Shown in pieces: positions 22,801 to 35,500 of a stretch of DNA of 64,000 nt (position 1 is its first letter; every line of letters starts with the position of its first letter). The stretch is from assembly GCA_030267565.1 (NCBI GenBank), contig BRXU01000005.1:3599501-3663500 (forward strand), in the 5' to 3' direction. The notes under the pieces were generated by a model. It was not told the DNA's origin and did no database searches. It saw only the letters and a program-made list of their open reading frames with translations. The position numbers and the translations under genes were made by a program. This DNA is from Pleodorina starrii. Lineage: Eukaryota; Chlorophyta; Chlorophyceae; Chlamydomonadales; Volvocaceae.

Positions 22801-25800
22801 CCCCCGGGAGGACTTCAGCGACATCAGCGGGTGGCAGCAACGAACAACCCAGTCAGGGCAGAGGGGGCCAACCCGGGGGAGGGGGGGAGGGCGGAATCCA
22901 TGGTTAACGGCAACCCACCACCGGACCACTTGGGTTGTTTTGTATGGTTATAGTTTTAGTGTTTTTTCTGTTGGAGATACGGACCCCCGGCCACCACATT
23001 CGACGCCGATCCGATCTCTCACCAGCTTGCTCCTTATGAAGACGGCCTCCCGGTCAAACATGTCCACCTCGGGGTCCGTCACCTCGCCGTGAACCAGCAG
23101 CAACACACCCGACTCGGCCATGGCCTGCAGCGCACCACACCGCACCACCCGAGTGTGTGCTGTGTGCAGTGTGCTCAGTGCACGGTTCGTGTTGTACGGT
23201 GTCGTACAAGGAAGGGTGACGGACCTCGCCACCCCCAAACCAGTAATTGGAGGCAAAGAGGTAATCAATCAATCAATCAACGGAGCAAAAGGATTGGGAG
23301 CCAACGTGTGTGCGTGTGGTGGGGCGAGCCGGCGGTCGGCGGTGACACCTCCCGTCGTGTCGTCATACCTTCAAGGCGGCGATGGGTTTGTTGAGGTCGG
23401 TGACGCCCGAGTCCGAGTTGGTGGTTGCGCCTGCGCACGTGGTGGTGGTGGTGGTGGTGGTGGGTGTACGGCACATACAGCAACAGGGCCGCACAGCACA
23501 GACCGGGGGCAGCAGTCCCCCAGCCTAGCCCACCTGCGGGGTAGAGCTTGAACGCCACGATGCCCGCCTCCTTGGCCCGGTGGACCTCCTCGGGGGTGGT
23601 CCTGAGGGGGAGGGGTGCGTGTGTGTTATGTGGGACGGTGGGTAAGAAAACGGTGGGTAAGATGCCGCAGCGAAGGGACGGAGACGGCGTGAGCGAGGAG
23701 CGGACCCTGAACCAGGTAATATTTGGCGGGGGAGCGGGAGGTTCTTGTTGGTGGCGGTGGTGACGGGGGCAACGGGCAGCAACTGGAACACGAGGTCCAG
23801 CGCAACCGGGCTTCAGTCCTCCTTGGGTGGTGCCGTTTTTTGTCTGGCCGGGGCAACACACCTACGCAGCTGCGCCCCCCTCCACCCCAATCCCCTCCGC
23901 CGCACTCCCTCTCCGGTCGCCCCACCTACTCCGCTGCAGTCGGCTCCTCCCTTTTCAACCCCCATTCCCCCGCGGGCCCGTACCCGCCACAGCCGCAGCC
24001 GCACAGCGCACACCCGACCGTCCCCCTCCGCCCCCCTCCACAGGCACTTCACTTCACTTCACCGCACTTCCCTTCCCTTCACTTGACCGCACCGCACCTG
24101 TCCGTGAGGTACAGAGTCATGAGCGGAGTGAAGTCGGAGCCCGCGGGGACGGCTGACAAGATGCGGGAGCGGTAGTCCAGAGCCTGAGGGTGCGCCCGCA
24201 AGTGCGTGCGTGCGAGAACGCAAGTAAGTGTGTGTGTGCGTGCGTGTGTGTGTGTGGGTTGGTGGGGGTTGGATGTCTGCCCTCCTGTCTGCCGGCCAGC
24301 CAAGCGCAAGCCCATCCCCGCCACCCAATCCGCAGCTGGGCCGTCCGCATTCCGTCCCGACATCCTCCCAGCCAGCCACCCAGCCCGGCGCCCTGCCTGC
24401 CGCCCGGCTCCCTCACCCACCCCATCCCACGTCCCTCTCCGTCCCGCTGCTGCGGTATCTTCCATCACCCTACCACCCACCCCAACGCCAGACCAGCCCA
24501 GCAGACAGCGCAGCCCCAGCTGCCGCACCCACATAACCCATTACCACCCACCCACCCACCCACCCCCCAGCCCAGCCCAGCCCACCCCCTCACCCACCCA
24601 CCGCCTGGGTGGTGTTGACGGGCGGCACCAGGTTGGGCATGATGATGGCGCGGGCGAAGTGCCGGGCGGTGTGGGGAACCACGTCCTGCGTGTGAAGGGA
24701 TGTGTGGAGGGTGGGGTGTGTGGGGGGGGTGGGGTGTAAGGTGGGGTGTAAGGTGGGGTGTAAGGTGGGATGCAATGGGTGCTACGGGCAGACCGGAGAA
24801 CCAGGGCCAGGGCCGGGCCAGGGCCGGGGTAGGGGTGGGCCAGCGCAGCCCAGGGATTGGAGCCCCGGAGTCAGAGCCCAGGGCTCCGGGTTTAGAGGCC
24901 CCAGAGATCAGAGAACAGCACGGAGCGAAGCGGGGCGGTGCGGGGGAGAGCGGGACGAGTTGGGGGTGTGGGCTGTGCTGGGGGCCCAACGGCAAGGAGC
25001 GCACAGCGCAAGCGCGGCGACGATGCGCGGGTGGGCCGTGGGGGCTCATTTTGAGCCAACAGGCTGCTGCAGCCGAGGTCGGCGTGCAGGGCCCTGCGTC
25101 TGTGCAGGGCAACACGCGCCCGTGAAACCCACCCACCTAGCCAGCCACCCACTCAGCCACCCAGCCACCCAGCCACCCACCCAGCCATCTAACCACCCAC
25201 ACCCAGACACGCACTCAGGCCCGCATCCGCACTCAACACCCGCGCCCCACGCAGCCGCCCTTCCGCGCCGGCAACTCCCCCTCCAACTCCAAGTCCCCAC
25301 TCGCCCCGCCCGGCTCCGGCCGGTTATCGCCATTCAGCTGGGTCTCGGTGCGGTGCATTCCACAACCGCCCCTCCCCCCCACCCGCTGTCCCGGCCCCCC
25401 CCCCCACACACACGATGGACTTCCCGGTCAAGTAAGGGGGCTGCGGGCTGTGTAGGTTGCTGCAACCAGGTCCAACGACCCATTGCGGTCTGAACGACCC
25501 CCGCCGAGCGGCCTCACCCGCATGGGCTGCCCGTCGCGGACGTGCAGGTGCCAGTCGTCGGGCCGAGTGATCGTCAGGGTCTGTACGGCATCTGACGTGG
25601 CGGCGGCGGCTGCCGCCCTGGGTCGCGAGGAGGCGCCCGCGCCCGCTGCCGCGAAGGGCCGGGAGGCGGCGAGTGGGCCTGCGGCCCGGGGGGCAGCGTA
25701 AAGCGAGGCGACGTAAAGCGAGGGCTTTGCTGGCGGTGTCACGCAACGCAGCAGAAGGTGGGCACAGATATCACAGCACACATAGTTGGGTGTTGGTGAC

Positions 25801-26139
25801 AGGCAGGGGGGGTCAGCGGGGGCCAGTCGGGTAACAAGGGCTACAGCTTGGCTCGGCTGAACGGACGAGCAGCCGAGGGGACTGGCCGTGCAGACGCCAA
25901 AGCAGAGAAGGAGTCACCATCATTCCGAGGGTCACCCTTTCGAGGGGCATGCCACCCGCATATGTCGTGCGAAACCGTGCCAAAGCTGCGCTCCAACAAC
26001 ACGGTTTCGGTTGGCGCATCGACGGCGCCTTGGAAGCCTTGCTGCTCACATCCCGCCGCGTATTCCGCTCTAACAGTAACTTACGGCCATTAGGGCAGCG
26101 AAATGTTGTTTTTAGCATCCTGGCCGCCACGCCGAACAT
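19808..26139 (-). CDS. PYR4: Dihydroorotase (PyrC type), organelle-targeted
   Basis: It closes carbamoyl aspartate to dihydroorotate, step three of pyrimidine synthesis. Exons in coding order are 26139-26085, 25729-25518, 24685-24602, 24183-24098, 23601-23534, 23430-23369, 23124-23023, 22372-22307, 21782-21641, 21274-21189, 20665-20556 and 19967-19808, giving 410 residues with every phase consistent. Metal ligands of the bacterial PyrC class are all present: H79 and H81 in [10 protein letters not shown], carbamylated-Lys position K164 in AFKLYPAG, H201 in LLLVHGE, H239 in VVMEHI, and D312 in FLGTDSAPH. The flexible-loop region [17 protein letters not shown] and the C-terminal [10 protein letters not shown] also match. 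Residues 1 to about 66 are basic and Ala/Ser-rich, as expected for plastid or mitochondrial import. The first exon (18 codons) is inferred from a GTAAGT donor at 26084 and an exact phase-1 fit; the second-exon frame itself contains no ATG. It is divergently arranged with the PATROL1-like gene. Confidence 0.92.
20858..21093. repeat. CCATA / CCATG pentanucleotide microsatellite
   Basis: About 27 CCATA units are followed by a mixed tract of CCATG with CCGTG and CCATA variants. It lies in the dihydroorotase intron between exons 10 and 11 and creates long meaningless open frames in several registers on both strands. Confidence 0.95.
21291..21332. repeat. Interstitial telomere-like repeats
   Basis: Degenerate TTTTAGGG and TTTAGGG units (about five) lie in the dihydroorotase intron just upstream of exon 10. 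TTTTAGGG is the telomere unit of Chlamydomonas reinhardtii. Confidence 0.6.
23641..23712 (-). repeat. Intronic module A copy, sense to the dihydroorotase gene
   Basis: The reverse strand reads GGTCCGCTCCTCGCT, then a CCGTCTCCGTCCCTTCGCTG core, GCGGCATC, and a pyrimidine-rich TTACCC end. It is nearly identical to 34644-34706 in the neighbouring gene on the other strand. Confidence 0.6.
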
Positions 26140-26529
26140 GCAAGGGGTCGCTCGTATGCAAGTGTGTCCTGTTGGGCGGCAAGTGGCTAGTTATCAACCA
26201 AAGTTTGCCTGAAAAATACGCGTACTTGCTGCTTTGGTTGGCCGACGGTGATATTGTCGAACCGTTGGATTGGTTGGCATAAGCCCTCCACTTTGAACTT
26301 GACCACCGGCTTTTGCATCCAACCCTCCTAAGCAATGCCCGTGTAGTGATTCTAGTCTCAATTATACTTTTACTGCATCTCGACTCGCAGTACTGGTCTT
26401 CCATTTGCCACTATCCGCCAACTTCTTTTTTGCTCCGCGTTTGCAAACAAGCCTGTTCTACGAGGAATGCAATAAGACGTACAGAACCTGCAAGTCAAAG
26501 ACTGGAAATAGGAAGCTGTTCGGGGGGAA
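26140..26529. promoter_or_regulatory. Divergent promoter between dihydroorotase and PATROL1-like gene
   Basis: The two predicted start codons face away from each other across about 390 bp. The stretch is much more AT-rich than its surroundings and has no open frame worth reporting, as expected for a shared or back-to-back promoter region. No specific regulatory element was identified. Confidence 0.6.
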
Positions 26530-29500
26530 ATGAGTCGAGACGTTTGGGCGGAGCGTCGGGAGCTGGTCGAGTATGTGCTCAAAGTGTGTCGAGGCGTAGG
26601 GCGCAGATTCCTGTATGTCATTTTGCATTTCTCTTTTTGAATCTTTTGCTGAAAGATCGATGCAAATGTCCACCGTATGAACCCTCCTCCGTTGACGGTG
26701 TATAACGCATCCCGGATAGGAGCACGCCCGGCGCGGCGGAAGAGTGGTCGCAGCTCCGCAGACCGCGCTGTATGAGCCAAAGGTTTTGGACCAGCTGAAC
26801 ATCGCCGCGCTCGTCAAGCAGCTGCAGCACGGTGGGTTTTGAAACTTGAACTCCTGTCGCAGCTGGCGCAATGCCGCTCGGCTTTCGCAACCCACAAAAG
26901 GCCTGCGTCCTCCTCCTCCTCCGGCATGCCCCCACACCTTACCCTTCTTCCCAATCTTCCTATATACACATACAAACTCCCCCGCAAAGCCCTGATTGCC
27001 ACGGCCCATTCCCCGTTCACCCCTGTCCACCACGTGCATGCGTTCGCACTCCAGGCGGAACCCTGGAGCTGGCGCGGGTGCTGCTCCCCGCCGTCTCCAT
27101 CGGCGCCAACGGCGCCGCCGCCAGCTCTTCGGTCGCCGCCAATGGCGACAATCCCTTCGGCGCTCCAACGGCGGGGGCCGGACTCCAGCCCAGCGCCTCT
27201 ACGGCATCCCTCGGCGGCGGTGGCGGCGGGGTTGGCGACAACCCCTTTGGGCCCCCGTCGGCGGGGGCGCGCCACACCTCGCTCACCTCCCCGGAAAACC
27301 CCTTTGGCGCCAGCGGCGGTGGCGGTGGCGGCATGAGCGGTGGCGGCGGCGGCGCCAATCCGTTCGGCAAGCCGCCGCCGCCGCGGCCGTCGAGCAGCTC
27401 CATCTCGGCTGCGGACTCGGCCATGTTTGCGAAGAAGAAGGGAGCGGTGAGGGCGGAAGGAAGGGGCGCAGCGCCGCTCCACTTTTTCTTTGGGGGGGAG
27501 GGGGAAAAGGGTTGAGCAACGTTTCCCGAAGTGAGACGCGGGGGCTGAGGAGGAAAGAAGCGCGCAACCCATGGCGGACGGACGGACCCAGCGGTACTTA
27601 CCAGACACACCCGTAACCTAACCAGGGGGGTGGGCTGACCAGCAGCGGCCAGCGCTTGCTCACCCTTTCGGTCACCCTCTCGTTTCGTCGCTGCCGGTTG
27701 CTGACTCGGTTGCGCTCATTCACTCTTATGGTGCTGCGCGCCGCGGGCTGTGCCTCACCACTTCCGGCGGCCCTCTCCCTCGCCCGGCGCGAACGTCGCC
27801 ACCGCCCCACCGCTGCGGTGGTACCTCTAATTCCCTCCCCGGCGCCTCTCGGTGGCCTCTCACCGCGGTTCACATCGTTCATTGCACCTCCCCCCTCACT
27901 TCAACGGCCGCGGCAGCTTGCTCACCAACTTCCGCAGTGACTCATTTTTATATTATAAAGGAGCACATCACTCCCTGTCCCCCCTCCCACCCCCGGCCTA
28001 TACGTGGATACCCCCCGGCAACGCAGACCGGTGGCGGCGGCGAGCCGCCGGTGGCCACAATCTCCAGCACCGTCAAGCTGTCGTACAGCCTCTCCACGGC
28101 GGCATCGCCGCAGCGCAGCGCCGCCGGCGCCGGGCCGCTGGCGGACGCGTCCCGGGGGACGCGGCGCGGCGGTGAGCTGGACGGCATTGCCGGGGGCGGC
28201 GGCGGCGAGGCGGCAAACGGCGACGGCGGCGGCGCGGGGCCGCTGCGACCGCCGCGGTTGGACTTGCCGCAGCTGGAGACGGGTGCGTGTGTGCGTGCGT
28301 GCTTGTATGTGGGTGTGTGGCTGCCTACGTGTATGGGTGGGTGCGTGCGTGGGTGGATGGGTGTATTGGTGGAACCGGGGGCAGCGAACCAGCCGCCCAG
28401 CAACCCACACCCGGGCGGGCCCTCGGGCCCATGGCGCTGGTGGCCTGCAGGGGCTGCGGCAGGGTGGCCGGGTGGATGGAGGGGTGGCCGGGTGCAGAGG
28501 CCCCCCGGGGGCTGCCCTCAGTGCCGGCAGAGCACAGCGAAAGGGCGTCACGTGCCTGGGGCCGTCCATAACCGCGCCGCGGTGCCCCAGTGCCCCAGGC
28601 CAGTGCTCCCACCTGCGGCCGCCTGGCTCGACTCCTCGCCGCCCGCGACGCCATCATCGCCTCTCTCGCCTCCGCTGGTTCTTTTTCTCTCTCCCTGTCC
28701 CTCTCTCTGTAAGGGAGTTGCCCTCCCTCTTGACTATCGCTTGGCTTCGTCCGCCCAGCCTGTCGGCCTGCCGACTTGGACTCGCGACCCACCTCCTCCC
28801 CCCGGGCGCCTGCCGCCCATCCTCTCCTCGTCTCCGTATGCCGGCCAGTCAGCAAGCTGTATTGGACTGTTTCCATATTCCCCTTCCCCCCCTCCAGCTT
28901 TGTCAGCTCGTGTCAGCTAGTCGCCTGGGATTGTCCCACCCCCTTACCTTCCCCCCCACCCCACCCCTTACCCCTACCCCTTTACCCCAACCCCCCTACA
29001 CACAGGCCAGACTGACGAGCAGCTCCGCGACCTGGCCTACCTGCTGTTCGCCGCTGTGGCGGGTGGCACCGGCATGCCTCAACACAGCCAGCTGCTGCCC
29101 GTCATGAGGCAGCAGCTGCTCATTGACGACACGCGGGCAGCGGATGTGGGGCGAGTGCTGAGACACCTGCAGCCCGGTGGGTGGGTGGGGGTAGGGGAGG
29201 GGTATGGGTGGGTGGGGCGTGCTGGGTGGTGGGGATGGGGGTGTTGGGGTGGGGTTTGTGTGCGTTTTCTGGGGGGTGGGGAGAAGTGTGTCCCGCGGGC
29301 GGGACAAGAGCGCGACTCGCTAAGTGGACTAAGTGGATCCCTCCCTCCCTCCCTCCGTCTCCCTCCCTCCCTCCCCTCCAGGCGGCGAGCCCCACCTGAT
29401 CGACCAGCCCCACCCAGTGCTCAGCGCCGGGTCGGTGCCAGGCGGCTGGCGGCCCAGTCAGCGAGCCTCCCTGGAGCTGCTGCTGCGGCTGGTGACGCTG

Positions 29501-32500
29501 GTGCGGCCCACAGACTTTGAGGCGGCCACACCCGCCAAGGCGTTCCAGGGATTCCTAAGGTGGGGGGAGGGTGAAGGAGGGAGGGGAGGGTGAGGGAGGG
29601 AGGGGAGGGTGGGGGTGAGTGGGCGGGGCGGGGCGGCAGGGAGGGCTGGGGGCTGATTCGTGCGTTGCATTTCACTCTCGACCCACCCTCGAGCCCATCC
29701 TGGAGGCCGCCTTCAACCCCTGTTTGGACGTCCTTCCTTCCTTCCTTCCTTCCTTCCAACTCCCCCCCTCACCCCCCTGCGTTGCGTTCCCTCGTCCCGG
29801 GCCGTTCTAATTACCCCTCCTCCCAGGTGGAAGGACGTGACGGTTGCGGTTCTGGAGCGGCAGGTGGCCACCGCCGTGGCTGCTGGCTGGACGGGTGACA
29901 AGGCGCAGCTGAGGAAGATGCTCGCAAGGTGGGGAGAAGCGGGGGACTGGCGGGGGGGGGGCACCGCAACACGACACGACAGGAGACCCGGCTCCGGCGA
30001 CGGCGACCCCACTACCCTCTCACGCGCCCCAGCTCCCTCGCCCTTTCCCTGCCGCCTTTCCCACCCTTCACCAGCCTCGGCCTGATCGTGAGTAACCCCC
30101 ACCCCCACCCACCCACCCGCACACCCACTCACCCACCCGCACACCCGCGGGGTTCTCCACTGCCCTACCTTACCCGCACTCGCACTGCAGGAACCCCGAT
30201 CCCGACCCCGGCCGTTTCTCCGCCCCTCACACCCGCCCCTCACGTCCCCCCGGAGCTCTCCACTGTCCTTCGGTTCCCCTCCCCCCCGGGTCCTCGGCCC
30301 TCCGTCCCTCGCCCTCTTCCCCCGGCCCCACCGTCCTCGGCCCTCCGCCCCCCTCCCGTCCTCTTCCCCCGTCCCCACCCTGCAGGATGCACGGTGCCGC
30401 CCGGCGCGCCGACGTTCGCGGCGAGGGCGATTTCGAGGAGGAGGAGTACGGCGAGGCTACCCGAGTGCTTGCCGAGGTGGCTGGGCAGCTGGCTGGGGGC
30501 TGCTCCACGGGGATGAGGTTCCCCTGGGCGGTGCGAGTGAGGCTGTGCGAGATACTCATCACGGGTGGGTGGGTGACGGGGGGGAGGGGGTTGGGTGTGT
30601 ATGTGTGTTGGGTGGTGGGGAGGGGGTGTCAGGAGAAGATACTTCAGCGGAGACGGAGACGGTGTTAGCGAACGGACCCGGAACCCAGGCCGTGGGGGGG
30701 TTGAAGAGTGATTTTGCCGTGAGGGGTGGGGGGGTCGGCGGCGGGAAGGTGGGGGACAGCCATCGTGGGTGGCTGGGGGACGGGGCGGTGGGGTTTGGGG
30801 GTTGCGGGGAGGTGGGGTGGAGAGGGACAGAGGGGTGTGAATATATGGCAAGCAGACTGGCTGCACCTCCCCTTCACCTCCCTTCCCATGTTCAACCGCT
30901 TCCTCCCGCTTTTCCACCTCCTCTATTACCCCTCCTTCCCCCCCTCCTCCCTTCCCCTCTCCCCCCCCCAGCCGTGTTTGACACACTTGAGGAGGGCAGC
31001 TACATCGACGAGGCCGCCCTGGTGATGCAGTTCCTGGACTCGGTGCTGTTCCCCGCACTGGGACTGTCGCCATCGGCGGCACTGGCGGTGGGTGGGTGTG
31101 GGGGGGAACTGGGGGCGGGGTGTCTGTGGGTGGGTTGAAGAGTGAATTTGCGTTCTTTCCTTCCCCCCCCTCGGGGGGGGGGGGAAGAACACGGGGGTGA
31201 AGCCGGGATGTGGGGAGGGATGTGGGGAGGGGATGTGGGGAGGAGGAAGCAGGGATTGCAGGGGAGCCGGAATGTGGGAAAGCCGGAGTGAAAGGAAGTG
31301 GAATGCGGGGGAGGGGGAAAGCAGAGGAGTGGGGTGCAGTGGGAAGGGGGAGGGGGGGAAGAGGAGCGCGGCTCCGGCGGCCCGGGCGTCCCTGGCGTCC
31401 ACTTCCTCTAATTAGGGCCGTTGAGGACGAGGTGACGGGGTTGTCGCGATTCGCAAACCTCTCAACATGCCTGCCGGCCACCGGGCCGCGGCTGTCGCCA
31501 GCCTCCCCCCTGTCCGCCGCCGGGCCGCTCTTCCCAACCGGCCTTCCCGCCCCGTCCTCGCAACACCCGCCCTGCCTCCCCTCCCCCACACACAAACACA
31601 CACACCCTACATAGCTTTTGCCCATTCGGGCCGCCCACCCCCCAACCCCGCAAACGCCGTCTCCGTCCCTTCGCTGCGGTATCATTTTTCTTACCTCTCC
31701 AACCCCCCCCCCGTTCGGCTGGGTGTTGGTTTCCGTTCCCTCCCCTCCCCTTCCCGCTCCCCTCCCCCCAGGTGAACGCGTGGGTGCACTTCAGCATGTA
31801 CGTGGGCACCGGCTGCCGGGAGCAACGGCTGGTGAAGCAGCTCAAGCAGCACATATCCAGACTGGCGGCGGCGGCGGCGGAGGCACCCATGCGGGGGAGG
31901 TGGGTGAGAGAGGACAAGGCAGACAACCGCATAGGGGAAGGCGGGGGTGCTTGGGTTGGGGTGGTAGGGGCACACAGGTTGCCGCTTCACGCCCAACTCC
32001 CCCCACCCCACCCAACATTTTGCATCATTCCTCTCCCCTCTCTCTCTTCGCCTACCTCTTTCATGACCCCACACGCTGCCCCTCCTCCCGCCCCCTCCGC
32101 CCCCCTTCCTCTTCTTCCGACTATCCCCCCGTACCGCCACCCCCCTTCACACCCACCCACATCCCACACCCCCACCCCTCAGCGACCCCTTCGGTCTGGG
32201 TCCTGAGGCCACCACCGTTGGCGGCGGCGGCGGTCCTCCCCCCCCGCCCGACGAGCTCTCCCGCGACTCCGCCCTGGCAGCCCAGGTCGCCAACCACATT
32301 GTGGACTGGCTCTACGTGAGACTGTGCGACTACCATGCGGCATTCCCCAGGTGGGGGTGGGTGGGAAGGGTGGCTGGGGGGCTGGGTGGGGAGCACTTGA
32401 CTTTGCGGTTTTCGTTTGGTGTGATACCCTGGCGGGATTGATGGATTTCATTCCATTACCCGCCCTGCCGCCACTTCCCCCCACCCCCCAAACACCTTCA

Positions 32501-35500
32501 TAATATTCCATATCCCTATTCCCCTCCCCTTTCCCGTGCTCCGTGCCCCTTCCCCTCATCTGCGGTATCGTCTTTGCTACCCCTCCGCCCTTACCTGAAC
32601 CTCACCTCACCTCACCTCACCTCACCTCACCTCACCTCACCTCACCTCACCTCACCTCACCTCACCTCACCTCACCTCACCTCACCTCACCTCATCAGGG
32701 GCGAGAACCTGGCCTCGCTGCTGGACGTGTTTGTGTTCGCCGCCCGGAGTCGCGGTGACGGCCCCGCCCGGTTGGGGGAGCTGCTGGTGGAGGCGGTGTG
32801 CAGCAGTGCCAGTGCGGCGTACGGCAGCCGGATGAGGGCCAGGATGGACCCGGGGGCGTCGAGTGGGTGCGGGAGGGGAGGGGGGAGGGGGGCGGGAGGG
32901 AACGGGGGGTGGGGGGCGGGGGTGAGGGGTGGGTGAGGGGCTTTAGAGGGGGCCGAGGGCGGGGGCGGGGGTAGGGGCGCAAAGGGGGGGAGGGCCCGGG
33001 GGCGACTGAAATGGGCATGTGCGTGTGTGCGCGTTGGTTGGGTGGGGGCTGAGGGGCCCCTCACACGCGCGCGGCCCCGGCCTTGTGAATATGGAATTCG
33101 GCCTGCTGGCGATGGGGGGAGAACCCCCCTTTCCCTAATCGAGCATATCACTCCCTGACCCCCCCCCTCTCTCCCCTGTCCCCCTTTTCCCCCTCTCCCA
33201 CCCCAGACGAGATGCGTCTCCTGGAGATGGCCTCCATCGCCCACGACATCCACGATGCGGACACCGCCACCTACTGCGCCGCACTGACACCCCACATGCC
33301 CGCAGCAATTGGGGTGGCTGCCGTACATCTGCACAAACTGTACGGACAGCACCTGGGGCCGTGGCTCAACCTGGGTGCGTCTCGCTGCGCGCGTGCGTGC
33401 GTGTATGTTTATGTTAAGGTGGCGTTTGATTGAGGGTGTGATGTGTGCGGGTGGGTGGGTGGGTGGGGGCGGGGATGCCGTGTGTGCGGGGAGGGGGAAG
33501 TGGGAGGTAGGGGAGGGAGGGGGCGGGCTGGAGCGCGCGCCTCTGGGGGCTGCGGAGGGTGTTACGATTAATGCGCGGCACAGCCCGGCGTGCCCGTGCA
33601 TGCGGAACGGCAGGCACAAGTACGTTACGTGCTGCCAGCCGCGCCAACCGCCAGATCCAAGCCCTAACGGTTACAGATCCGGGATTGAGGAACTTGTGCT
33701 CCAGGCGGACTGCTCTGCCCGCGCCGCTGCTGACCACTACACCCTACGCCCTACGCCCTCCCCCCCAACGGGCTCCGGCCTATACGTGGATAACCCGCCC
33801 CCCCCGCCTGCTTTCCATGACACCCCACCCACCCTGCCCCCCACCCGGGCCCCCACCCTGCCCCCCCCCACAGCCAAGAACATCAGCCCCGCCGTGTTGG
33901 ACGTCTTCCGCACCGCCCATGTGCTGGAGCAGCGACTGGCGGGGTCGCTAGCCAAGACAGCCACCTCACCAGCCACCGCCACCGCCACCTCCACCGCCCC
34001 CGGGGGCCCCCCGCCGCCTCCCCCCGCCGTGACCGACGTGCTGAGCTCCTTCCGGCGGTGGGACCTGGCGGGGCCACTCAAGGCGGCGCTGCTGCAGGTG
34101 GGTGGGCGTGTGGGTTGGGGGGTGGGTGTAACCCCGGGCACCCTACCTCCGTACCTCCCGACCTTTCCATTTCCGCCACCACCACCTGCCCCGTGCCTCG
34201 CATGCCCCCCTAAGCCCCAACCCGCCAACCCCCCAACCCCCCAATCCTTCACCATACCCAACCAACCAACCCCCCAATCACACCCACACCCCTCCCTCGT
34301 CACCCGCCTCCCTCTCTTCCCCGCCCCCCGCCCCCCCTGCAGTGGGTTGCTGCCCAGGTCACCAATATGGGCACCTGGACCGCCCGGGCGCTGCAGACAG
34401 AGAAGTGGAAGTCGCTGGGTGGGTGCGGTGCCGGGGGCGGATGGGCGGATGGACGGGTGCTGGGGGTGGGGGTGGAGAGCAACAGTTGGGGGACGGGCGG
34501 CGGCTGTGGGTGAGTGCCGAGGAAGGGGGGGGAAGGGGCCGGCTGGCTTGGTTTGTCATGACTGGCTTTGAAAGTGCTGGTCGCTGCAGCCAGTGTGCCA
34601 TTGTTGCATTTGCCTCGCTTTCCCGCCCCCTCCCAACTTCCAAGGTCCGCTCCTCGCTAACGCCGCCTCCGTCCCTTCGCTGCTGCGGCATCTCTTCTCT
34701 TACCCCTTAACCCCCGGGGAATCTTTTGTGTAGCTACACCACCGCATACGGGCTCCGACCTGTACGTGGATAGCCCCCCCCCACACACTCACACACATAC
34801 CCAACCCTCGGCCTACGGATCTACTCGCCAACACTGCTGGGTCCGCTCGCCAACTTCACCTCGGTGACTTCCTTCGCTGCGGGGTCTTGTTTTTTATGTG
34901 TGCACCCCCCGGGGAGGTGCCCCGGTCAGCCTGTCAGCTCGTTTGGACGGACTGCCATACACGTAACCCCCCTCTGTCCCACCCGTTCACGGGCTCCGGC
35001 CTAGACGTGGATAACCCCCCTTCCCACCCACCCACCCACCCCCCTTCCCGCCGTCTCCTTCTCCGCTGCGACATTTTTTTATACCCCCTTCCCACCCTTC
35101 CTCCCCCTTGCTCCGCCTCAGGCTCGGTTCCCGACGCCTCCCACACCGCCAGCGCCGCCGAGGTATCCCGCATGACCGTGGAGGCGCTAGATGCGTTGTA
35201 CGGCATGGACGTACCCATGCCGCCAGAGGTGCCGGCAGCGCTGCTGGAGGGCGTGGACGGGGTGATGCGCAAGTGGGTCTCGCCGGCATTGTGTATATGT
35301 GTATGTGGGTGTGTGGGGGGGGGGGGGGCTGGGGCCTGGGGCTGGGGCTGTAAGGGATTTATTTGGGCATTGTTGGGGTTTTTAGGGGATGTCGGGTTGT
35401 CAGTTGCACGCTCCTCCCGCACCCCGGGACCCCGCCCCCTCCCCCGGATCCCTCGGGTTCCGCTCTTCTCATCCGCGTCCGAAAAGGAACACAAACAGCT

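Noticed and set aside
25428..25781. A dihydroorotase start at 25781
   Set aside because: That position is GTG, not ATG, and the frame upstream to the stop at about 25914 has no ATG. An upstream 18-codon exon with a GTAAGT donor and matching phase explains the N-terminus better.
26838..27616. Long Arg/Ala/Pro-rich frames in the other five registers over exon 3 of the PATROL1-like gene
   Set aside because: They are shadows of the GC-rich coding exon; only the frame with NPFG motifs joins both neighbouring exons in phase.
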